DNA of 64,000 nt from an uncultured Eubacteriales bacterium (GTDB taxonomy: Bacteria; Bacillota; Clostridia; Oscillospirales; CAG-272), in contig CAKSDP010000009.1 in NCBI GenBank assembly GCA_934446065.1, positions 1 to 64,000 of the forward strand, read 5' to 3'. A program made the translations under genes and the position numbers. This document shows positions 48,779 to 56,599 of this stretch, one piece after another (positions within the stretch are counted from its first letter, which is position 1; every line of letters starts with the position of its first letter). Under the pieces are notes generated by a model. It saw only the letters and a program-made list of their open reading frames with translations. It did no database searches and was not told the DNA's origin.

Positions 48779-49795
48779 TTATTTAACAAGTGAATAAGTG
48801 ATCGATGCCTCTACGCTGAAGTCTGCCGGCTCGCCCTCGTAGAACGTGCTGATTCCGGTCGACTCGGAGGGGAGTGCGTTCTTCCACATTCCGACTCCGC
48901 CGCTCGCCTCGCGTCCGGAGATGGTCCAGAGATAATCGCCTTCGCCGAGTCCGTGACCCGCGCCGTCAGTGAGGTTGAACGTAAGCTTTGAGCAGTCCTT
49001 GAAATCCACGTACTTCTGCTCATATACGGGCATTGCCGCAACGGTCGTTGCATAATCGGTATTCCAACGGTAAAGCTTTACCGTGATCTCACCGATATCA
49101 TTCGCCCAGCTCGGGTATTCCGCCGTAATGTAGCTTGCACGCTCCTTTGCGCCGACGGAGAATTTCACTCCGACCACCTGACCGCGGCGAAGATTTATCG
49201 GTTCACGTGTACCTGAGACAAACGTTGCTACGTCCTTGAGCCCCGATGTTGCATAAGAGTCGGGCTTCACCGGGATCTTCACCGGCTCGACGCCGCTCCA
49301 ACCGGCGATCTTCTTGAGCATGATGATCGCGTCGTTCACGGAAACGCTGCCGTCACCGTCAACGTCTGCCGCTGCCGGCTCTGCGTCGATCTTCCAGCTT
49401 GCGACGAGCTTCAGCGCGACGATCGCGTCGTCGACCGCGATCTTGCCGTCGCCGTTCACATCACCGGGAACGATGGTCTTGAACTCTGCCTTTGCCGCGC
49501 CGGCTGCATCCGACAGGCGCAGAACACACCCGGTCGATACCTTGTCATCGGCGCCGAGCGTGCGGTCGCCGGACACGATCGAGATTCCCTCGGAATCCGT
49601 GAGAGCCGCGAGAATATCGCCGGCTTTCGTGTCAAGGCCCACGCCCTCGATAAATCCGGTATAGGTGTTCGCCTTGTATCCGGAGTCCTCTCCGAATACA
49701 ACTGCTGCGGCGGGCTTGCCGTCGGCGGCGGAAACCGCTACCGGAACAGCGCAGAGGATTGATGCTGCAAGGATGGTCGAAACAAGTTTTCTCAT
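48779..49795 (-). CDS. Secreted dockerin protein with C-terminal beta domain
   Basis: 338 aa. Signal peptide (1-23), a short beta module, then a type I dockerin with two good F-hand calcium loops (GDVNGDGKIAVDDAIVALK and ADVDGDGSVSVNDAIIMLK, about 105-170). The C-terminal 160 residues are Trp/Tyr-rich and beta-like, possibly carbohydrate-binding or cell-surface; no family recognised. I chose ATG 49795, 7 nt after GGAG. Middle gene of the dockerin operon. Confidence 0.8.
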   Translation of the reverse strand: MRKLVSTILAASILCAVPVAVSAADGKPAAAVVFGEDSGYKANTYTGFIEGVGLDTKAGDILAALTDSEGISIVSGDRTLGADDKVSTGCVLRLSDAAGAAKAEFKTIVPGDVNGDGKIAVDDAIVALKLVASWKIDAEPAAADVDGDGSVSVNDAIIMLKKIAGWSGVEPVKIPVKPDSYATSGLKDVATFVSGTREPINLRRGQVVGVKFSVGAKERASYITAEYPSWANDIGEITVKLYRWNTDYATTVAAMPVYEQKYVDFKDCSKLTFNLTDGAGHGLGEGDYLWTISGREASGGVGMWKNALPSESTGISTFYEGEPADFSVEASITYSLVK

Positions 49796-49842
49796 GGTAG
49801 TCTCCTTCAAATCAGTATAAATATTTTTACGCGACCCTCGCG

Positions 49843-51588
49843 TCAGTTTGCAGCGGGAACAACATCGATCACACGGCAGTGACCGTCAAATGCAGATGCG
49901 GTTACGATCTGCGGGATACGGCCGTTGACCATAGTTTCAAAATCAAAATGGACGTGACCTGCAAGAATTGCGGCAACGGGGCTTGACTCAGCGGTTATCA
50001 TATCGCACGCGAGCTTTGTATATCTGTTGCCCATGTCGCACGTGCCGCCGTCACCCATGCAGAGTGCGCCGCCGCCCGGCCAGTTCTCCATAGTGGTGGG
50101 ATGCATCTCCTCCGTATGGAACGGTATGTGGAGCATAAGGATGACGGGCTTGCTTGATTTTGTTGCATACTCGAAGCAGCTCTTCAGCTCATTATATGTA
50201 CGAGCGTCAAAGCCGTAGTTGCTGTTATCGACGGACACGACCATAAGATCGTCATACTCAACATAATCAACGATTCCGCTCCAGTCCGGCTGATACTTTG
50301 CGAATGTCTCGGCAAATCTTGACTTGTACTGCTTCTTGAGATCAACGTTGTCGTAGTCGTCGTTCCATCTCCAGTCATGGTTTCCGTATGTGTACATGGT
50401 GGGAACGGTGCAGTCGTCGATGATATTTTTCACGATATCAAGGTTCGACTTTGAGGGAGAGTCGGTGATGTCACCCGTCATAAGTATGCGGTCCGCACCG
50501 ACATCCTCGGCATAGCCGAAGAACTCGTCAAGGAAGAGGTACGACGGCTTGCGGTACATATTCATGATCCAGTTGTTGAGTCGTCCGGCGACGTCGTTTC
50601 TGCGGGTCTCGTTCTCCTCGTCATCGTAAATCGTTGTGATATGGCTGTCGGTGAGATGCAGGAATCTGTATCCGTTTTTGATCCCGGGGATCTCGAGCGT
50701 CGTAAACTTCGGCGTAACGAGAGTCTCGCGGTCACCGAGCGTACCCGCATATCCCTTTGTAACCGAGAGGTCAAGCTCGGGCGAGATCGAAAGCGATGTA
50801 ATAAAGTTTATAGCGCCGAGCATTCCGTTATCACTGTTCGCAGTAAGATAAATATTATCGTTCCACACGCACATGAATGCGTCGGTGTCGGAGAGGTTCT
50901 TTACAGCCTCCTCGGAAATGAAGCCATACTCAGTATAGAGATTTTTACCTATGAATATAAACTTCCTGTCGGAATTCTTGACAGTCTGGACCGTTTTTCC
51001 GGTAAGAGCGCTCAGCTTTTCGGCAACGGTGCTGCCGTAACCGGTGTCATCCTCGTAGATCGCGTAATTCATGTCACCGCCGTCAAGCACGACAAGCTTC
51101 AGCTCATCCGCAAGTGTGATATCCCAGCCCGCGACGTACTTCAGTACAAGTATTGCATCCGAAACGGTAACGCCGGACTTGCGGTCAACATCGGCTGCGG
51201 CTTCGCAGACATCGACATCCCACTGAGCTACAAGCTTCAGCATATCAATGGCGTCGCCGACTGTGATGCGGCCGTCGCGGTTCACATCGCCGGGGATGAG
51301 CACCTTCGCCGAAGCGCTGCCTGCGGTGATCACGGTGTCGCTCGGGACATTCGCGCTGTCCTCTATCACCTTGCCGTCAGGCGCGGTAAGAGTTACGTCT
51401 CCCGCAAACTGACTGCGGACGTCATCTGCCGTGGTCACATCGGTAAAACCGCGGGTATAGCCCGTCGCCTCATCGATCTCGATTCGTGCCGAGCCGGCAA
51501 GCTCAAAGCTGTCGACCGCTGCCGCACCGGGAACAAGTCCGATGAGGAGAGATGCGCATACTAACGCGGAAACAATGCATTTTTTCAT
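49843..51588 (-). CDS. Secreted dockerin protein with metallophosphoesterase domain
   Basis: 581 aa. Signal peptide (1-24), short beta module, type I dockerin (about 98-160; GDVNRDGRITVGDAIDMLK, second loop degenerate), a linker/beta domain (165-300), then a calcineurin-like metallophosphoesterase domain with all five motifs: HLTDSHI, MTGDITDS, YGNHDW, MLHIPFH, and AGHVHFD. It probably hydrolyses a phosphate ester outside the cell (phosphodiester, phytate or nucleotide; unknown). Dockerin-linked phosphoesterases are uncommon next to glycosidases. First gene of the operon; GGGAG precedes the ATG. Confidence 0.88.
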   Translation of the reverse strand: MKKCIVSALVCASLLIGLVPGAAAVDSFELAGSARIEIDEATGYTRGFTDVTTADDVRSQFAGDVTLTAPDGKVIEDSANVPSDTVITAGSASAKVLIPGDVNRDGRITVGDAIDMLKLVAQWDVDVCEAAADVDRKSGVTVSDAILVLKYVAGWDITLADELKLVVLDGGDMNYAIYEDDTGYGSTVAEKLSALTGKTVQTVKNSDRKFIFIGKNLYTEYGFISEEAVKNLSDTDAFMCVWNDNIYLTANSDNGMLGAINFITSLSISPELDLSVTKGYAGTLGDRETLVTPKFTTLEIPGIKNGYRFLHLTDSHITTIYDDEENETRRNDVAGRLNNWIMNMYRKPSYLFLDEFFGYAEDVGADRILMTGDITDSPSKSNLDIVKNIIDDCTVPTMYTYGNHDWRWNDDYDNVDLKKQYKSRFAETFAKYQPDWSGIVDYVEYDDLMVVSVDNSNYGFDARTYNELKSCFEYATKSSKPVILMLHIPFHTEEMHPTTMENWPGGGALCMGDGGTCDMGNRYTKLACDMITAESSPVAAILAGHVHFDFETMVNGRIPQIVTASAFDGHCRVIDVVPAAN

Positions 51589-51605
51589 ATTTTTTCTCCC
51601 GTAAT

Positions 51606-51637
51606 GGTATGATTATACAAATATATTGTATCATACC
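51606..51637. promoter_or_regulatory. Palindrome overlapping the dockerin operon -10 box
   Basis: GGTATGAT (51606-51613) and ATCATACC (51630-51637) are exact complements; the inner TACAA/TTGTA also pair. The right arm overlaps the -10 box and spacer, so it is a candidate repressor operator. Confidence 0.45.
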
Positions 51638-51653
51638 CGTCCCGATATGTCAA
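51625..51653 (-). promoter_or_regulatory. Promoter of the dockerin operon
   Basis: On the minus strand TTGACA (51653-51648), 17-bp spacer, TACAAT (51630-51625), about 37 nt before the first start codon. Confidence 0.75.
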
Positions 51654-51721
51654 CATATTACGATAAAAGCTGCACAAAATAACGATACAGTTTTTCACAA
51701 TTTTCTCAAATAATATACACA

Positions 51722-51757
51722 AACAAAAAGTGCAGGGCGATAATATCGCTCTGCACT
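51722..51757 (-). terminator. Terminator of the amino-acid ABC operon
   Basis: AGTGCAGGGCGATA (51729-51742) pairs with 51744-51757 with one G-U pair; on the minus strand it is followed by TTTTTGTTT. Confidence 0.7.
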
Positions 51758-51783
51758 CGCAGTATCGGCAAATCTGTGCGGCT

Positions 51784-52569
51784 TTACGCCAATATGTCGT
51801 CGCTTTTCTGAAGAAATGCCTTTGTTTTGTCGCTCTTCGGCGATCCGAAGACCTCGTCCGGCGTTCCCTCTTCCTCGATCACTCCGTCCGCCATGAAAAT
51901 AACCTTATCGGCGACCATACGGGCGAACTCCATCTCGTGCGTCACCACGATCATCGTCCGGTCCGAGCTTTTCAGATTCTTGATCGCCTTCAGCACCTCT
52001 CCGGTAAGCTCCGGATCGAGAGCCGATGTCGGCTCGTCGAAGCACAGGACGTCCGGACTCATCACAAGCGCACGCGCGATTGCAACGCGCTGCTGCTGTC
52101 CGCCGGACAGCTCACACGGATACGCGCCCTCCTTGTGCGACAGTCCGACTGTCGCAAGAACAGCCGACGCTTCCGCGCGTATCTCCTCCATTATCGCCGC
52201 GCGTTCGCTTCTGCGCTTGCCCTTGAGCCTCATAAGACTCGGCGCAAGCGTCAGATTCTCCATCACGGTATACTGCGGAAACAGGTTGAACGACTGGAAC
52301 ACAAGCCCAAAGCGGAGTCGCTTTTCGCGTATCTCGCTCTCGCTGTAACCCTTCGCCGACGCGTCGTATATCACCTCGCCGCCGACGGAGATCTTGCCGC
52401 AATCCGGCGTTTCGAGAAAGTTCATGCACCGCAGAAGCGTAGTCTTTCCGCTTCCGGACGAGCCGATTATCGCCACGACCTCCCCGCGCTCCATCGAAAA
52501 ATCAATGCCGCGCAGGACCTCGGTCGCGCCGAAGCTCTTTTTTATACCCGTTATTTCAAGAAATGACAT
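51784..52569 (-). CDS. Polar amino-acid ABC transporter ATP-binding protein
   Basis: Cytoplasmic ATPase of an amino-acid importer (GlnQ-like). 261 aa. Seen: Walker A IIGSSGSGKTTLLR, Q-loop VFQSFNLFPQYTV, signature LSGGQQQR, Walker B VLCFDEPTSALDPEL, H-loop VTHEMEFA; the last two are typical of the polar amino-acid class. GGAGG precedes ATG 52569. Encoded 17 bp after the permease. Confidence 0.94.
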   Translation of the reverse strand: MSFLEITGIKKSFGATEVLRGIDFSMERGEVVAIIGSSGSGKTTLLRCMNFLETPDCGKISVGGEVIYDASAKGYSESEIREKRLRFGLVFQSFNLFPQYTVMENLTLAPSLMRLKGKRRSERAAIMEEIRAEASAVLATVGLSHKEGAYPCELSGGQQQRVAIARALVMSPDVLCFDEPTSALDPELTGEVLKAIKNLKSSDRTMIVVTHEMEFARMVADKVIFMADGVIEEEGTPDEVFGSPKSDKTKAFLQKSDDILA

Positions 52570-52586
52570 AGTATATCCTCCACGCC

Positions 52587-53231
52587 TCAACCCTTGTAGT
52601 AGTTGAATTTCTTCTCCACGTAGCCGAGGAGGAGCGTCAGAATTCCGTTAAACACGAGATAGAATACGGCTGTATAGAACAGCGGCCACACAAGCCCCTT
52701 GAGCTTTATGTAGACCTGCGCGTTCCAGATTATCTCGTACACCGAGATGACACGCGCAAGGGACGTATCCTTCACGAGGGTGATGATCTCGTTTCCTATC
52801 GGCGGGATGATCCGCTTGATCACCTGGAACAGCACTACCTTGAAGAATATCTGCGACTTTGTCATGCCGAGCACCTGCCCCGCCTCGTACTGCCCCTTCG
52901 GGATAGCCTCGATGCCGCCACGGTATATCTCCGAGAAATAGCACGCGTAGTTTATCACGAACGTGATGATCACCGCCGTGAAGCGCGGGAGCAGCTCCCA
53001 GTTCCACAACAGTCCCGGTCCGTAGTAAACCGCGATTATCTGAAGCATGAGCGGTGTGCCGCGGATGATCCACACAAATGTCCGGCAAACGGCGCGCACT
53101 ACGCGGAACCGGCTCATCGTGCCGAAGCAGATCACAAGTCCGAGCGGCAGAGCAAAAACAAGCGTCAGTCCGAATATTTGCAGGGTCGCGCCGAATCCCC
53201 GCAAAAGATCAAGTGTTACTGTCCAAAACAT
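52587..53231 (-). CDS. Polar amino-acid ABC transporter permease
   Basis: 214 aa HisM/GlnP-type membrane subunit with about five helices. Seen: RGTPLMLQIIAVYYG (family entry motif), and the EAA loop AQVLGMTKSQIFFKVVLFQV..RIIPPIGNEIITLVKDTSLA that contacts the ATPase. It follows the binding-protein gene after a hairpin that likely sets a lower expression level. Confidence 0.94.
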   Translation of the reverse strand: MFWTVTLDLLRGFGATLQIFGLTLVFALPLGLVICFGTMSRFRVVRAVCRTFVWIIRGTPLMLQIIAVYYGPGLLWNWELLPRFTAVIITFVINYACYFSEIYRGGIEAIPKGQYEAGQVLGMTKSQIFFKVVLFQVIKRIIPPIGNEIITLVKDTSLARVISVYEIIWNAQVYIKLKGLVWPLFYTAVFYLVFNGILTLLLGYVEKKFNYYKG

Positions 53232-53266
53232 CTATGTGTTCCGCCTTTTCATATCAGTTGATATCG

Positions 53267-53305
53267 CACAAAATCGGACCGGCACGCAGAAACGTGTCAG
53301 TCCGA
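53267..53305 (-). terminator. Attenuator-like hairpin between binding protein and permease
   Basis: Arms 53274-53286 and 53293-53305 pair with one mismatch and a G-U; on the minus strand TTTTGTG follows. Such hairpins commonly make the binding protein more abundant than the membrane parts. Confidence 0.55.
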
Positions 53306-53321
53306 ATCTGTCAGAGATCGC

Positions 53322-54197
53322 TTAGTCTGCGAGGTTGGACGTAAGGTTGTCCTTCAGTCCGTACTTCTCGCCGATCGTGTCCATAAATCCGCTGTCGGTC
53401 AGCTCTTTTGTGATCTCGTTCACCTTTGCGGTGAGATCGGAGCCTTTGCGGAAACCGATTCCGTAGTTCTCGCTCGTCATCTCGACGGAGTATCCGAGAT
53501 CGGCGTAGCTTGTGCCCTCGCCGGTCATCGCCTTAGCCATTGTGATGTCGATGACGCACGCATCAACGGAACCGCTCTTCACCTCAAGAAGTGCGTCGGA
53601 CTGTGCTGAGACGGGAGTGCAGTTAAGTCCTGCCTCCTCAAGAGCAGCGGCACCAGCCGAGCCGGACTCAGCCGCAAATGTCAGCTCTTTCATGCTTGCA
53701 GTGTCGGGATAATCCTTCAGCTTATCGGCAACCATAACAACTACCTGTGCGTTCTTGATATACGGATCGGTGCAGTCCATTGCTGCAAGAACATCGTCTG
53801 TCAGGGTCATGCCGTTCCATACGCAGTCGATCGCGCCGGAATTCAGCTCGAAAATCTTGTTGTCCCACTCGATCGGCAGGAACTCAGCGATAACGCCGAG
53901 CTTCTCGCATACAGCCTCGGCATACTCGGTATCAAAGCCCGTCCATTTGCCGGTCGATTTGTCCTGATAGTTCATCGGCTCGTACTCGGTAATGCCGATC
54001 ACAAGCTTGCCCTTTGCCTTGATCGCGGCAAGATCGCCGTCACCGTCGGCTGATGTGCCGGTTGCAGCGGATGTACCGGATACTCCCGAGGTGCCGGAAG
54101 CGCCGGCGTCGTCGGCGTTATCCTTTGAAGAATTGCAGGCAGCAAGCGCGAATACGCACATGACAGCCGCAAGAATAAGTGCAATTGTCTTTTTCAT
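53322..54197 (-). CDS. Polar amino-acid ABC transporter substrate-binding lipoprotein
   Basis: 291 aa. Signal peptide with lipobox (ALAAC, Cys about 21), a Gly/Ser/Thr linker, then a periplasmic-binding-protein type 2 domain with GKLVIGITEYEPMNYQ, TGFDTEYAEAVCEKLG and PIEWDNKIFELNSGAIDCVWNGM. Belongs to the HisJ/GlnH family for polar amino acids; exact ligand unknown. Own promoter upstream. Confidence 0.93.
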   Translation of the reverse strand: MKKTIALILAAVMCVFALAACNSSKDNADDAGASGTSGVSGTSAATGTSADGDGDLAAIKAKGKLVIGITEYEPMNYQDKSTGKWTGFDTEYAEAVCEKLGVIAEFLPIEWDNKIFELNSGAIDCVWNGMTLTDDVLAAMDCTDPYIKNAQVVVMVADKLKDYPDTASMKELTFAAESGSAGAAALEEAGLNCTPVSAQSDALLEVKSGSVDACVIDITMAKAMTGEGTSYADLGYSVEMTSENYGIGFRKGSDLTAKVNEITKELTDSGFMDTIGEKYGLKDNLTSNLAD

Positions 54198-54251
54198 TTT
54201 ATGTTCCTCTCATTTCATCGCTTTAGTGCTTTATCTTATTAAAGCATACAT

Positions 54252-54280
54252 ATGATACCACGCCTTCGCGCTTTTGTCAA
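54252..54280 (-). promoter_or_regulatory. Promoter of the amino-acid ABC operon
   Basis: On the minus strand TTGACA (54280-54275), 17-bp spacer, TATCAT (54257-54252). The leader is about 48 nt. Confidence 0.7.
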
Positions 54281-54314
54281 TAGGCTTCGGAAATTTTTTC
54301 GGGAAATTTTCCGG

Positions 54315-54353
54315 ACATAAAAAAGTGCGGACGGACATATCCGTTCGCACTTT
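54315..54353 (-). terminator. Terminator of the two-component operon
   Basis: A 14-bp stem (54322-54335 with 54340-54353, one G-U) with a CATA loop; on the minus strand it runs into TTTTTTATG. Confidence 0.8.
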
Positions 54354-54358
54354 GGGGT

Positions 54359-55792
54359 TCAGGCAAGCGTCATTTCAAACCAAAACGTACTGCCGTGTCC
54401 TGGAACCGACGTCACGCCGTATCTCGCGCCGTGCAGCTCCATCACCTGCCGCACGATCGACAGCCCGAGTCCCGTTCCGGGAACGCCCTTGGTCTTGCGG
54501 TCGCGCGCCCGATAATATCTGTCCCAGATGAGTTCGGCATCCTCCTTTGAGATTCCCTCTCCGGTGTCGATGACCTCCGTGCGGCATATGCCGTCGGCTG
54601 TGATCTGTCTCACGTGCACCGTTTTGTCTTCGCCGGTGAAATTCAAGGCGTTGTTCACGAGATTGCAGACAGCCTGCATCACGCGGCGCTTGTCGCCCAT
54701 GACAAACGCGTCCCCGCCGTCGCGCTCATACGTGACGGTGTATCCCTTGGCTCGCAGCATCTCCGAGTATCTCCGGCACTCCGCCTCCACCTCATCCGTG
54801 AGCGAAAAGCGCTCGGTTGACAGCTGCTCCGTTCCGCTCTCGAGCTTTGTCGCGTCAAGAATGTCGTTCACAAGCCCGCTGAGACGCGCCGATTCGTCTA
54901 TCACGACCTGCATATTCTCGGGCGTGCGCTCATCGGGAATATCACGCATGACCTCGCTGTATCCGGAGATAAGCGTGAGCGGTGTCCGCAGGTCGTGCGA
55001 TATGTTGGCGATCCGCTCCTTCTGACGGCGGTCGTTCTTGGAAAGCTCCGACGCCGCATACTTGAGCGTATCGCCGAGATTCTGGATCTCGCTGATACCG
55101 CTGCCGGAAAAATTCACGTCGTAGTCACCGACGGCAAGACGTTTCGCCTCGCTGCTGAGAGATGCCACCGGGTGTGTGATGTTTTTCGATATCACCACGG
55201 CGAGAACCGCCGCGCCGAGGAGCAATAACACCGTTATAAGCGACAGCTGGACAGTTATCATGGCTGCCGTCGCGCCGACGGGATACGACTCCGTATTGAA
55301 CAGCATGAGGTACTCTGCCCCGTCGCCGTCGAGTATCACGGAATATATCATCGACTCGCCGCCGTCCGAGTTCTCCGTATCGCCGATGAGTCCGGTCACA
55401 AGCGTGCCGCCGGCGTTCTTTGTATCGGAGTATATTCTCGCAAGGTCGTCTGATGAGAGGAATGTGTGTATGAAGCAGTTATTCTTGACGTGCGCACTCG
55501 CCGCGGTCGATCCGCGCCCGTCCTTTATTTTGTACACCGATGCACACACGCCGCTGTCCTGTGCGGCATCGTATACGGCAATGTCAAGATCATCGCCCAA
55601 GTCGATCGAGGCGGAGATGTCGCGCACATCGCCGCGCAGTCGCCGCAGCGTCATCGAACGGTAGAAATTGCCGAGCAACGCCACCTGAAGCACCCAAAGG
55701 ATCAGAATCACGAAAACGCAGAACAGCGCAAGATACCCGAACAGCCTGACGCGCAGCGGCAGCGCGTGCCGCTTATTTGATCTCGGTGTCAA
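54359..55792 (-). CDS. Sensor histidine kinase (HAMP/HisKA)
   Basis: 477 aa from this start. Two membrane helices (about 15-38 and 165-195) frame an extracytoplasmic sensor domain; then HAMP, HisKA with the H-box NISHDLRTPLTLISG, and HATPase_c with N-box AVCNLVNNALNFT, DTGEGIS and GTGLGLSIV. Stimulus unknown. The start is uncertain: TTG 55792 has GAGGGGTGGGG upstream and a short overlap with the regulator; ATG 55834 would extend it by 14 residues with a 62-bp overlap. Paired with the response regulator. Confidence 0.93.
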   Translation of the reverse strand: MTPRSNKRHALPLRVRLFGYLALFCVFVILILWVLQVALLGNFYRSMTLRRLRGDVRDISASIDLGDDLDIAVYDAAQDSGVCASVYKIKDGRGSTAASAHVKNNCFIHTFLSSDDLARIYSDTKNAGGTLVTGLIGDTENSDGGESMIYSVILDGDGAEYLMLFNTESYPVGATAAMITVQLSLITVLLLLGAAVLAVVISKNITHPVASLSSEAKRLAVGDYDVNFSGSGISEIQNLGDTLKYAASELSKNDRRQKERIANISHDLRTPLTLISGYSEVMRDIPDERTPENMQVVIDESARLSGLVNDILDATKLESGTEQLSTERFSLTDEVEAECRRYSEMLRAKGYTVTYERDGGDAFVMGDKRRVMQAVCNLVNNALNFTGEDKTVHVRQITADGICRTEVIDTGEGISKEDAELIWDRYYRARDRKTKGVPGTGLGLSIVRQVMELHGARYGVTSVPGHGSTFWFEMTLA

Positions 55793-56462
55793 AACGATAC
55801 CCCACCCCTCTGAGCGTGACGATATGTCCCGCATATTTGCCGAGGCTTCGGCGAAGCAGCTTCACATGGGTATCAAGCGTGCGGTCGTCGCCGTAGTAGT
55901 CGTAGCCCCACACCTCGCTTATGAGCTTGTCGCGGGACAAGGCGATGCCGCGATTCTTCAGCATATAGAAGAAGAGGTCATACTCCTTCGGAGACATCTG
56001 CACAGGCTCTCCGTCAACGTACACTATTCTTGCCGTAACGTCGGCGACAAGCCCGCCGAGCTCCACCGTCTCATGCTCTGACGTGCCTTCCCCGCCGCCC
56101 GATCTCACGCGGCGCATGACGGCGTCGATCCTGAGCATCAGCTCCTTCGGCGAAAACGGCTTTACAACATAGTCGTCAGCCCCGCACTCGAACCCGTTGA
56201 TCTTGTCGTACTCCTCGCCGCGCGCGCTGAGCAGTATCACCGGCACGGACGAGGTCCGTCGGATCTCGCGGCAGGCGGAAAACCCGTCAAGCTCCGGCAT
56301 CATTATGTCAAGGATCACGATATCGAAATCGTTCTTGCGGCACAGCTCGACCGCCTCCATACCGTCGGCGGCTTCGGTCACGGTGTGACCCTCAAATTTT
56401 GCATATTTCACAACGAGACTGCGGATCAGTTCTTCGTCGTCCGCGATCAGTATTTTATACAT
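55773..56462 (-). CDS. OmpR-family response regulator
   Basis: 229 aa. Receiver domain with the acidic pair (IADDEE), phospho-acceptor Asp in FDIVILDIMMPELDG (about 53), and Lys in VVKPFSPKEL (about 101); C-terminal winged helix ending TLRGVGYRFD. Partner of the adjacent kinase. Target genes unknown; htrA just upstream on the same strand is a possible candidate. GGAGG precedes the ATG. Confidence 0.95.
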   Translation of the reverse strand: MYKILIADDEELIRSLVVKYAKFEGHTVTEAADGMEAVELCRKNDFDIVILDIMMPELDGFSACREIRRTSSVPVILLSARGEEYDKINGFECGADDYVVKPFSPKELMLRIDAVMRRVRSGGGEGTSEHETVELGGLVADVTARIVYVDGEPVQMSPKEYDLFFYMLKNRGIALSRDKLISEVWGYDYYGDDRTLDTHVKLLRRSLGKYAGHIVTLRGVGYRFDTEIK

Positions 56463-56499
56463 CCGTCAACCTCCGGTGTCATTTATATTCATTATTTAT

Positions 56500-56528
56500 A
56501 TTATAAACGAAATTCGCTCCGAATACAA
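56500..56528 (-). promoter_or_regulatory. Promoter of the two-component operon
   Basis: On the minus strand TTGTAT (56528-56523), 17-bp spacer, TATAAT (56505-56500). Confidence 0.6.
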
Positions 56529-56544
56529 GTCAAAAGAGATATGT

Positions 56545-56583
56545 ACAAAAGCGGGGGATGATGCGCTCCCGCACCATCCCCGC
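56545..56583 (-). terminator. Terminator of htrA
   Basis: GCGGGGGATGATGCG (56551-56565) pairs with 56570-56583 with small imperfections; on the minus strand it is followed by TTTTGTAC. Confidence 0.7.
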
Positions 56584-56599
56584 GATCTTTCTCCGAATA

